From the NCBI GenBank assembly GCA_035533815.1, contig DATLTB010000026.1, forward strand, positions 1 through 10,230: a stretch of 10,230 nucleotides of DNA. Reading direction: 5' to 3'. This DNA comes from JANWKA01 sp035533815 (GTDB lineage Bacteria; Bacteroidota; Bacteroidia; Chitinophagales; Chitinophagaceae). The position numbers and the translations under genes are program-made. Shown here one piece after another: positions 1 through 6,486 of the stretch; within the stretch, counting starts at the first letter, position 1; each line of letters opens with the position of its first letter. Under the pieces are notes generated by a model that was given only the letters and a program-made list of their open reading frames with translations, was not told the DNA's origin and did no database searches.

Positions 1-55
1 CCGGACTCAGGTATTCCCTATTAAGCGCCTTACCAATGAGTTCACCGGTTTGCAT
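1..55 (-). CDS. mqnC: Probable MqnC (cyclic dehypoxanthinyl futalosine synthase), N-terminal fragment, cut by window edge
   Basis: Only 18 codons are visible, read from an ATG whose complement is at 53-55 and running off the left edge. The peptide begins M-Q-T-G-E-L-I-G-K-A-L-N-R-E-Y-L-S-P, and the next codon starts with G. From memory of the family this matches the N-terminus of Bacteroidota MqnC proteins, which start with a short helix, then a K-A-L-N-x-E-[FY]-L-S segment and then E-E-G. MqnC is a cytoplasmic radical SAM enzyme that cyclises dehypoxanthine futalosine in menaquinone synthesis. The radical SAM CxxxCxxC motif would lie outside the window, so the call rests on this short stretch alone. 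Another radical SAM relative of the CofH/MqnE group is possible. A TAATTTTG box lies just upstream on the same strand, which supports a real gene start here. The frame stays open upstream of the ATG to about position 138, but nothing there looks like coding sequence. Confidence 0.42.
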   Translation of the reverse strand, partial: MQTGELIGKALNREYLSP

Positions 56-75
56 ATCAGGGGTGTTTGCAGGTT

Positions 76-83
76 CAAAATTA
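76..83 (-). promoter_or_regulatory. Candidate Bacteroidota -7 promoter box (TAATTTTG) for the leftmost minus-strand gene
   Basis: Read on the minus strand, positions 83 to 76 are an exact match to TAnnTTTG, the -7 element used by the primary sigma factor in Bacteroidota. It ends about 20 bp before the ATG at 55, which would give a leader of roughly 15 nt. I see no good TTTG-type -33 element at the usual spacing, so the call is tentative. Confidence 0.3.
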
Positions 84-167
84 GGACAAATAACCTGATT
101 CAGGGATGAAAGGATATTCGGTACAGACCTGAAGAATTATCGTACCTTGACCTGGAAACCAACACCT

Positions 168-1394
168 ATGGTCAGGCGGTTTACGTCTATTTTCCTGTTG
201 GTACTGGCTGGATCTGTGTGCCTGATCTTACAAGCATCGGCAGGCCCAGGAAATGTTTTACCAGGACAGCCCAAAGCCAGGCTGATCACTTCATTTCCTT
301 TCCAGGAACTGAGCAACGGGGTGATCCTGATCAAGGGCTGCATTGATGACAAGCCAGACTCCCTGAATTTCATACTGGACTCGGGCAGTGGTGGCATCGG
401 CCTGGATTCCGCCACCTGTGCCTACCTCAAGCTTCCCCTTACCCATTCCGGCAGGACCATCCGCGGTATTGGGGGGAAAAAGAAAGTCCCCTACGCCAAT
501 GATAATACCCTGAACCTTCCCGGGGGGCTCCAGGTGGACAGCCTCAATTTTCATGTCAGCGATTACGAGCTGATCAGCGAAGTGTACGGAATAAAGATTG
601 ACGGGCTCATTGGGTACAGTATGCTGAAAAGATATATAGTGCGTATTAATTATGACACCCATATTATTTCGGTCTATACCCCCGGAAAGATTAAATACGG
701 TCATGGCGGGGACCTGTTGAAACCGATCATGTTCGCCATTCCGGCCATTCCTGCCCCGCTCCGCAACGGGGTGTCCACCGCATCCAGGTATTATTTTGAT
801 ACAGGTGCCGGATTGTGCATGCTGCTTTCCGAACATTTTGTCAAGGACAGCAGCCTGCTGGCCAAACGGAAAAGATGGCAGAAGGTGATCCCCACGGAAG
901 GTCAGGGGCTGATCGGCAGGCTGAACATGTCCATTACTGTCATCAAAGGCATGAAAGTGGGAAAATACTGGTTTGAGGATGTGCCAATCTATTTATTCAA
1001 TGATATCAGCAATGTCATGGAATATCCGGAATTGGGAGGGTTGATCGGCATTGACCTGCTGCGGAGATTCAATATCACCCTGAACTATCCGGCAGGGGAG
1101 ATTTACATTATTCCCAATACCCATTTTTATGATCCCTTTGATTATTCCTATACCGGGCTGGTGATTTATTTCATTGACGGCAAGGTCAGGATTACTGATG
1201 TTATGAAAGGTTCCCCGGCCGAAAAAGCCGGATTCCAGCCTGGTGATCTCCTGATCGCAGTAAACAATAATTTCAGCAACAACATCCAGCAATACCGGGA
1301 ACTCCTGAAAAATGCCGGGACAAAGGTGTCCCTGATCATCATGAGAAACAAGGAGCTCCAGATCATTAAGCTGCCTATAAAAAGTATACTTTAG
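168..1394 (+). CDS. Exported two-lobed retropepsin-like aspartyl protease with C-terminal PDZ domain
   Basis: A 408-residue protein from the ATG at 168. An in-frame TTG at 147 would add seven residues, but it precedes the basic start of the signal peptide and overlaps a weak TACCTTGA -7-like box, so the ATG is preferred. Residues 1-25 form a signal peptide: M-V-R-R, a hydrophobic core, then A-S-A. Lobe 1 carries D-S-G-S with Asp71 and a downstream D-G-L-I-G loop near 145. Lobe 2 carries D-T-G-A with Asp211 and G-G-L-I-G near 290. This is the duplicated pepsin-fold layout, one catalytic Asp per lobe. From about residue 330 to the end is a PDZ domain with the S-P-A-E-K-A-G-F-Q-P-G-D-L motif, which usually binds C-terminal peptides. 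The protein probably acts in the periplasm or at the cell surface; its substrate is unknown. It is followed after 12 bp by a shorter paralogue, probably in one operon. A lipoprotein signal is unlikely because Val precedes the only early Cys. Confidence 0.85.
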   Translation: MVRRFTSIFLLVLAGSVCLILQASAGPGNVLPGQPKARLITSFPFQELSNGVILIKGCIDDKPDSLNFILDSGSGGIGLDSATCAYLKLPLTHSGRTIRGIGGKKKVPYANDNTLNLPGGLQVDSLNFHVSDYELISEVYGIKIDGLIGYSMLKRYIVRINYDTHIISVYTPGKIKYGHGGDLLKPIMFAIPAIPAPLRNGVSTASRYYFDTGAGLCMLLSEHFVKDSSLLAKRKRWQKVIPTEGQGLIGRLNMSITVIKGMKVGKYWFEDVPIYLFNDISNVMEYPELGGLIGIDLLRRFNITLNYPAGEIYIIPNTHFYDPFDYSYTGLVIYFIDGKVRITDVMKGSPAEKAGFQPGDLLIAVNNNFSNNIQQYRELLKNAGTKVSLIIMRNKELQIIKLPIKSIL

Positions 1395-1406
1395 CTTGGG
1401 TTCAAT

Positions 1407-2345
1407 ATGCGGCTCCCGGAGATAGTGATATCCTTGGCCTTGCTGGCCTTTCCGGTGCGGACAGCCAGTCCCGCACCGGCCATGCATGCACATCCCCTGC
1501 AATATCCCATTGCCCGCATTCCCTTCTACTACGACGGGGTGCATATCATCATCGCGGTGACTGTGGATAATTACCGGGAACCCCTGCATTTCATTTTTGA
1601 TACGGGTTCCGAAGTCAATGTGCTCAGTGACCGGTGGAAAAAGATATTCAGGCTCTATGCCTACCGTTCCGGCGACCTGAGCGGAGCCGGGAACGGCCTG
1701 AAAGTTTTGCCCATTACAGAAATAAAAACCCTCCATGTGGGCAGGGGGGAACTTTTGAATCAGGATTTCTATCTGGAGCACCTCCGGAATCTGGACACAC
1801 ACAGTGAAAGGATCGACGGCATTATCGGGTATCACCTGCTGGCCAGCTATATTGTAAAGATCGATTTCAATGACCGGGTGATCGAACTTTACAAGAAAGG
1901 CAGGTTTGATTATGGGACTGCAGGCGAACTGCTCCGGATGAGGATGAACAACTACACCCCGGTGATCCGGGCTGGCATAGCCCTCCATGAAGGGGACACC
2001 CTGACCGGCTGGTACCAGATCACCAGCGGGGGGGATTATGGGGTGCTGTTCAATTATCCCTATATGGAAAAATACCGGCTGGCCACCCCAGCAGTGCTGA
2101 CCGGGAAGGATTCGGTAAATGACCTGTTGGCCACCCGGCAATTCCTGGACTTCAGACTTCCTGCCTTTGTCATCGGCAATCACTGCCTGCAGCATGTCGA
2201 TGCCACCTTCTGTCCCGACGTCAATGATAACGACTATTTTCAGGATATCGCAGGAGATATCGGCAATGGTGTGTTCCGGCATTTCAACATCATCCTCAAT
2301 TACGGCCAGCGGGAGCTCTTCCTGGAATCCAATGGGAGAAATTGA
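1407..2345 (+). CDS. Exported retropepsin-like protein, paralogue of the preceding gene, second catalytic Asp lost
   Basis: A 312-residue protein with a likely signal peptide (hydrophobic stretch at about residues 6-16, then A-x-A near 23-27). Lobe 1 has F-D-T-G-S with Asp65 and the D-G-I-I-G-Y loop near 137-142, very like the neighbour upstream. Lobe 2 is still recognisable: its end, G-N-G-V-F-R-H-F-N-I-I-L-N-Y, matches the neighbour's closing segment. At the second catalytic position the sequence reads I-T-S-G-G, so Asp is replaced by Thr206. Spacing supports this alignment, because the Leu eight residues on is kept in all four lobes. There is no PDZ domain. It may be a weak or inactive protease, a regulator or partner of the upstream enzyme, or may act as a dimer through lobe 1; the sequence does not decide. 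Twelve bases separate it from the upstream gene and 64 from the next one. No Shine-Dalgarno sequence precedes its ATG. Confidence 0.8.
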   Translation: MRLPEIVISLALLAFPVRTASPAPAMHAHPLQYPIARIPFYYDGVHIIIAVTVDNYREPLHFIFDTGSEVNVLSDRWKKIFRLYAYRSGDLSGAGNGLKVLPITEIKTLHVGRGELLNQDFYLEHLRNLDTHSERIDGIIGYHLLASYIVKIDFNDRVIELYKKGRFDYGTAGELLRMRMNNYTPVIRAGIALHEGDTLTGWYQITSGGDYGVLFNYPYMEKYRLATPAVLTGKDSVNDLLATRQFLDFRLPAFVIGNHCLQHVDATFCPDVNDNDYFQDIAGDIGNGVFRHFNIILNYGQRELFLESNGRN

Positions 2346-2409
2346 TTCCCGGTTGACCATTATGTGTTAATTTGCAGCCGCTTGAAAATCAACTTTTCAG
2401 CAGCTGACA

Positions 2410-3672
2410 ATGATCCATTTCAGGAAATTCACGCTGGCCAATGGACTGCGGGTGATCGTGCATGAGGACCATACAACCCCCTTGGCCGTCATGAATGTGC
2501 TATATGATGTGGGATCCAGAGATGAGGACCCCGGAAAAACAGGGTTTGCCCACCTGTTTGAGCACCTGATGTTCGGAGGTTCGGTCCATATTCCCGATTA
2601 TGACGAGCCTTTGCAGATGGCAGGGGGCGAGAATAATGCCTATACGACCAATGACCTCACCAATTATTATATACAGCTTCCGGCCGAGAACCTGGAAACT
2701 GCGTTCTGGCTGGAAAGTGACCGGATGCTGTCCCTGGCCTTCAGTGAAAAAAAACTGGATGTGCAGCGGAAGGTGGTTTGTGAGGAGTTCAGGGAGCACT
2801 ATATCAACAAGCCCTATGGAGATGCCTGGAAGAGAATGCGTGAATTGGCTTACAAGGTCCATCCTTACCGGTGGATGACGATCGGACAGCAGTTGTCCCA
2901 TATTGAAAATGCCCGCCTGGAAGATGTCCGGGAATTTTTTTTCCGCCATTACACCCCAAGCAATGCCATCCTGGTCATCGGTGGAAATATCCGATTTGAA
3001 CAAATAGAGCGGCTCACGGAAAAATGGTTCGGGAGTATCCCTTCCGGCAACAGGTATTTGCGTTCCCTGCCAGCCGAACCCGACCAGGAAGGCCCCCGCA
3101 GGGAAGAAGTGCATGGGAGGGTACCCCTGGATGCTCTGTATAAATGCTTTCATATTTTTCCCCGCCTGGACCAGCGTTATTATACCACGGACCTGATCAC
3201 AGATCTCCTTTCAGGGGGCAGCTCTTCCAGGCTTTACCAAATACTGGTGAAGGAAAAAAAGTTTTTCAGTCATATAGAATGCTATCATCTGGGCAATCTT
3301 GATGCCGGTTTGCTCACCATTGAAGGCAAACTGGTCCGGGGAATCAGGATGGAGGAAGCGGAACAGGCGGTAGATGACCAGGTTGAGCGCTTATGCGCGG
3401 ACCTGATCAGTGAACGGGAGTTGCAAAAAGTGAAGAACAAAGCAGAAAGTGTGATTGCCTTTGAAGATATGGCACTACTGAGCCGTACCAACAGCCTGGC
3501 ATTTTATGAATTGCTGGGTGATGCCGAACTGATGAACCAGGAGATCGGTCATTATAATATGGTAACTGCCGGGGAGATCCGGGAGGAGTCCTGCAGGATT
3601 TTTAATATCAATAATTCAAGCACGTTATATTATTACGCGGAAAACGGGGAATCCCCCGGCAATCCAATTTAG
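2410..3672 (+). CDS. M16 family zinc metallopeptidase, catalytic (zinc-binding) subunit
   Basis: A 420-residue protein of the insulinase/pitrilysin (M16B) type. The inverted zinc motif is H-L-F-E-H at residues 48-52: His48 and His52 bind zinc and Glu51 is the general base. Glu126 in the V-V-C-E-E-F segment is the expected third ligand, about 75 residues on, as in the family. The second half, near 262-310, contains the S-S-R-L-Y-Q segment typical of the M16 C-terminal domain. The Arg/Tyr pair that closes the active site in this family (Arg824/Tyr831 in insulin-degrading enzyme) is missing: the aligned residues are Lys281 and His288. That pair is found in the next gene, 12 bp downstream, so the two products probably form a heterodimer, as in mitochondrial processing peptidase and some bacterial M16 pairs. 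There is no signal peptide, so it probably works in the cytoplasm on peptides or unfolded proteins. The start fits the family, which usually begins with a short strand and then L-x-N-G-L. Confidence 0.9.
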   Translation: MIHFRKFTLANGLRVIVHEDHTTPLAVMNVLYDVGSRDEDPGKTGFAHLFEHLMFGGSVHIPDYDEPLQMAGGENNAYTTNDLTNYYIQLPAENLETAFWLESDRMLSLAFSEKKLDVQRKVVCEEFREHYINKPYGDAWKRMRELAYKVHPYRWMTIGQQLSHIENARLEDVREFFFRHYTPSNAILVIGGNIRFEQIERLTEKWFGSIPSGNRYLRSLPAEPDQEGPRREEVHGRVPLDALYKCFHIFPRLDQRYYTTDLITDLLSGGSSSRLYQILVKEKKFFSHIECYHLGNLDAGLLTIEGKLVRGIRMEEAEQAVDDQVERLCADLISERELQKVKNKAESVIAFEDMALLSRTNSLAFYELLGDAELMNQEIGHYNMVTAGEIREESCRIFNINNSSTLYYYAENGESPGNPI

Positions 3673-3684
3673 ATCCCAACTGAT

Positions 3685-4971
3685 ATGGTGGACAGACTGA
3701 CCGCTCCTGCGGTTCTTGATTCGGCAGCCTTTGATATCAGGCTTAAACCTTATGAAAAAATAACGCTGGATAATGGCATTCCGGTATACCTGATACCTTC
3801 GGACAATCAGGATACCCTGATGTTGGAACTGGTATTCAATGCCGGCAACTGGTACGAAACCAAGGACCTGGTAGCCACGGCCACCAATTATCTGATTAAA
3901 AACGGCAGTTCCCGGCATACGGCCCTACAAATCAATGAGCGGGTGGAATTTTATGGTGCCTTTTTGGACAGATCAAGCCATCATGAACACGCCAGCTATG
4001 TCCTGCATTGCCTTTCCCGGCATTTCGCGGATCTTCTTCCGGTGGTTCAGGAAGTGATCACTGATCCGGTATTCCTGCTGGAGGAACTGGACATATACCG
4101 GCAAAACATGAAGCAGCAGTTGTCCGTAAACCTGCGCAAATGTGAATTCATCGCTAACCGGCGAATAGATAGTTTGCTCTTCGGGCCTGCACATCCTTAT
4201 GGCCGGTCAAGCAGTATGGAAGCTTATGACGCCCTGCAAAGGGACCATTTGCAGGAACATTATCGGGCGCATTACACGTACGATAACTGCACGATATTTG
4301 CTGCCGGCCTCCTCCCTGAAGGTTTTCCCAAGCTGCTGAATGAATCCCTGGGTAAGGAAACCTGGAACGGAAAAAGCAGATTCGCCAAAAAGGATCAGCC
4401 CATCGATCCGGCACCAGAAAAAAAGGCATACCGGATCACCAATGATCCGCAGGGAGTCCAGGGAGCCGTGCGGATTGCCAGGCTGTTCCCCGGCCGTTTG
4501 CATCCCGACTTTCCGAAAATGATGGTATTGAACACCATTTTCGGGGGATACTTCGGTTCCCGGCTCATGAGCAATATCCGCGAGGACAAGGGATACACCT
4601 ATGGCATTCATTCCCAGCTGTATCATTTCCGGCAGCAGGGTGCCCTTGCCATCCTGACCGAAGCGGGGAGAGAAGTTTGCGAGGCGACAGTCAGGGAGAT
4701 CTACCGGGAAATGGAATTGATGACCGTTGAACCGGTAGGGGATGAAGAGCTTCATCTGGTACGCAACTACCTGATCGGTTCTGTGCTGGGTGATCTGGAC
4801 GGTTCTTTTCAGCTGATCCAGCGCTGGAGAAGCCTGTTGCTGAACGGCCTTGATGAAAATTATTTCAATCAGTATATCCACACTGTCCGGACAATAACTG
4901 CCGAAGAACTGCTGGAGGTCGCCCGCCGCTATTTCAGGCAGGAAGAGTTTTATGAGCTTATCGTGTTCTGA
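3685..4971 (+). CDS. M16 family protein, non-catalytic partner subunit supplying the Arg/Tyr pair
   Basis: A 428-residue M16 protein encoded 12 bp after the zinc-binding subunit. The N-terminal half keeps the fold (I-T-L-D-N-G-I-P-V-Y near 26-35, V-F-N-A-G-N-W-Y-E near 50-58), but the zinc motif is gone. Positions aligned with His, Glu and His of the partner are Thr65, Asn68 and Tyr69, so it should not bind zinc. The C-terminal half is well conserved: G-G-Y-F-G-S-R-L-M-S-N-I-R-E-D-K-G-Y-T-Y-G at about 287-307. Arg299 and Tyr306 have the seven-residue spacing of Arg824/Tyr831 in insulin-degrading enzyme. It therefore looks like the subunit that closes over the substrate in a heterodimer with the upstream gene product. 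There is no signal peptide. Its stop codon lies inside the end of the convergent tryptophanase gene, with a 22-bp overlap. Assignment to M16 is firm; the heterodimer is inferred from complementary residues and gene order. Confidence 0.88.
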   Translation: MVDRLTAPAVLDSAAFDIRLKPYEKITLDNGIPVYLIPSDNQDTLMLELVFNAGNWYETKDLVATATNYLIKNGSSRHTALQINERVEFYGAFLDRSSHHEHASYVLHCLSRHFADLLPVVQEVITDPVFLLEELDIYRQNMKQQLSVNLRKCEFIANRRIDSLLFGPAHPYGRSSSMEAYDALQRDHLQEHYRAHYTYDNCTIFAAGLLPEGFPKLLNESLGKETWNGKSRFAKKDQPIDPAPEKKAYRITNDPQGVQGAVRIARLFPGRLHPDFPKMMVLNTIFGGYFGSRLMSNIREDKGYTYGIHSQLYHFRQQGALAILTEAGREVCEATVREIYREMELMTVEPVGDEELHLVRNYLIGSVLGDLDGSFQLIQRWRSLLLNGLDENYFNQYIHTVRTITAEELLEVARRYFRQEEFYELIVF

Positions 4972-6344
4972 GCGCCGGCAGGGGCGAGTTTTACCGTAAA
5001 GTGCCTGAGTACCGGAGCTTCCTCGGTGATCCGGTATCCCATCAGGGAAGACCTGTTGCGAAAAACCTCCAGGATCACCTCGGCCACATAATCCATATGG
5101 CTCTGGGTATAGACCCTTCTGGGCATAGCCAGTCGCACGAGTTCGAGCGGCGCCGGGATGAGTTTCCCTTCCTGGTCGTATTTACCGAACATGAGAGAAC
5201 CGATCTCCACCCCGCGGATGCCCCCTTCCAGGTAAAGTGCGCTGCACAGGGAAACACCGGGAAACTGTCCCGTGGGGATATGAGGTAAAAAAGCCTGTGC
5301 ATCCAGGTATATCGCATGGCCGCCGGTCGGAAGCACCAGCGGCACCCCATTTTCCACCAGCTTTTCCCCCAGGTATTCCATGCTCCGTATGCGGTATCTG
5401 AGGTAGTTTTCATCCAGCACCTCTTCCAGCCCGACAGCTATTGCTTCCAGGTCCCTCCCTGCCAGGCCTCCATAGGTCGGAAATCCCTCCGTGATAACCA
5501 GCAGGTTGCGGCACTTTTGGCTGAGGTCCCCATCCCGGAGTGCCAGAAATCCACCGATATTGGCAAATGCGTCCTTTTTAGCGCTCATGGTACAACCATC
5601 CGCATAGGAGAACATCTCCCGGACGATATCGAGCATGGAATGGTCCAAGTATCCTGCTTCCCGGGTCTTGATGAAGTAGCCATTCTCGGCAAACCGGCAG
5701 GCATCAATGAAAAAAGCAATCTGATTGCGCCGGCAGATCTCCGCTGTCTCCCGGATATTCTGCATGCTGACCGGTTGTCCTCCCCCGGAATTATTGGTCA
5801 CGGTGAGCATGCACATCGCGATATTCTCCGCTCCTTTCTCCCCAATGGTCCTTTCCAGGGAATCAATATCGATATTTCCCTTGAAAGGGGCAATGGCTGA
5901 AGGGTCCCTGCCTTCTTTCGTCAGCAGATCAATGCCCGTTGCTCCGGAAAATTCAATATTGGCCCGGGTGGTGTCGAACAAAGTATTGCTGATAAAATAT
6001 TTACCCTTCCCCCCGGTGATGGTGAAGAGAATCTTTTCCGCTGCCCTGCCCTGGTGGGTGGGGATCACCCAGGGCATCCCGGTGATATGCTTAATGGCGG
6101 ACTCAAAACGGAAAAAGCTGCGGCTGCCCGCATAGGATTCATCACCCATCATGATCCCCGCCCATTGGGCACTGCTCATTGCCGAAGTACCACTATCGGT
6201 CAGCAAGTCAATCAGGACATCATCGGCACGGATAAGGAAGGGATTATAGTGGGCCTCTTCCAGGATTTGGGTACGCTCCTGCCGGGTGGTGAACCGGATG
6301 GGTTCCACCGATTTAATCCGGAATGGTTCAAAGATTGTTTGCAT
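4950..6344 (-). CDS. tnaA: Tryptophanase (tryptophan indole-lyase)
   Basis: A 464-residue PLP enzyme of the beta-eliminating lyase family that would split tryptophan into indole, pyruvate and ammonia in the cytoplasm. From the ATG at 6344 its numbering runs level with Citrobacter tyrosine phenol-lyase: Tyr71, Arg100, Asn185, Asp214, Arg217, the PLP lysine Lys257 (in S-A-K-K-D) and Arg404 all fall where expected. The three positions that separate the two activities are of the tryptophanase kind. Asp124 replaces lyase Thr124 (Asp137 in E. coli TnaA), Ile381 replaces Arg381 (Ile396 in TnaA), and His448 replaces Phe448 (His463 in TnaA). An in-frame GTG at 6359 would add five residues; the ATG is preferred because of this colinearity. 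The C-terminus has a short non-conserved tail. No TnaC-like leader with a key Trp is seen upstream. The only promoter hint is a TATTTTTC box at 6403-6396, one mismatch from TAnnTTTG. A terminator-like hairpin separates it from hutH. Confidence 0.93.
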   Translation of the reverse strand: MQTIFEPFRIKSVEPIRFTTRQERTQILEEAHYNPFLIRADDVLIDLLTDSGTSAMSSAQWAGIMMGDESYAGSRSFFRFESAIKHITGMPWVIPTHQGRAAEKILFTITGGKGKYFISNTLFDTTRANIEFSGATGIDLLTKEGRDPSAIAPFKGNIDIDSLERTIGEKGAENIAMCMLTVTNNSGGGQPVSMQNIRETAEICRRNQIAFFIDACRFAENGYFIKTREAGYLDHSMLDIVREMFSYADGCTMSAKKDAFANIGGFLALRDGDLSQKCRNLLVITEGFPTYGGLAGRDLEAIAVGLEEVLDENYLRYRIRSMEYLGEKLVENGVPLVLPTGGHAIYLDAQAFLPHIPTGQFPGVSLCSALYLEGGIRGVEIGSLMFGKYDQEGKLIPAPLELVRLAMPRRVYTQSHMDYVAEVILEVFRNRSSLMGYRITEEAPVLRHFTVKLAPAGAQNTISS

Positions 6345-6427
6345 CGTCCAATATTCCACATTTTGCGGGTGTCGGGGTGACCGGGATCAACTGCTGAAAA
6401 ATATCTTCAGAGGCATTCCGCCAGCCT

Positions 6428-6459
6428 AAAAAAGATCATCCGCTTCGCAGCCTGATGAT
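6428..6459 (-). terminator. Rho-independent terminator-like hairpin after hutH
   Basis: On the minus strand, 28 bp after the hutH stop codon, ATCATC (6459-6454) pairs with GATGAT (6440-6435). Inside is a second short stem, GCT/AGC, closed by a GCGA tetraloop of the stable GNRA type. An A-G versus G internal loop separates the two stems. One C and then six T (6433-6428) follow. The T-tract and position fit an intrinsic terminator. The stem is short and AT-rich, so efficiency may be modest. Confidence 0.6.
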
Positions 6460-6486
6460 GTCAAAGGTACTTCAGGATCGGTCAGG

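Noticed and set aside
2..109. Plus-strand open frame ending at 109 as the tail of an upstream gene.
   Set aside because: The translation looks like no protein I know, and the opposite strand of the same stretch gives a better, MqnC-like reading.
147..167. TTG at 147 as the start of the first aspartyl protease.
   Set aside because: It adds M-T-W-K-P-T-P ahead of a good signal peptide that begins at the ATG at 168, and it overlaps a possible -7 box.
168..245. Lipoprotein signal at the early Cys of the first aspartyl protease.
   Set aside because: The residue before Cys is Val, which does not fit the lipobox, whereas A-S-A a few residues later is a good ordinary cleavage site.
993..2360. A 455-codon open frame on the minus strand covering most of both aspartyl protease genes.
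   Set aside because: It lies antisense to two clearly recognisable proteins, its translation has no motif I recognise, and similar long antisense frames occur across the other genes here because of codon bias.
2383..2399. Small hairpin TGAAAA/TTTTCA between the aspartyl and M16 genes.
   Set aside because: A six-pair, mostly A-T stem without a T-tract is too weak to call a terminator or regulator.
6387..6416. Minus-strand mini-ORF (M-P-L-K-I-F-F-S-S) upstream of tnaA as a TnaC-like leader peptide.
   Set aside because: It has no Trp and none of the TnaC pattern, and ORFs this short are common by chance.
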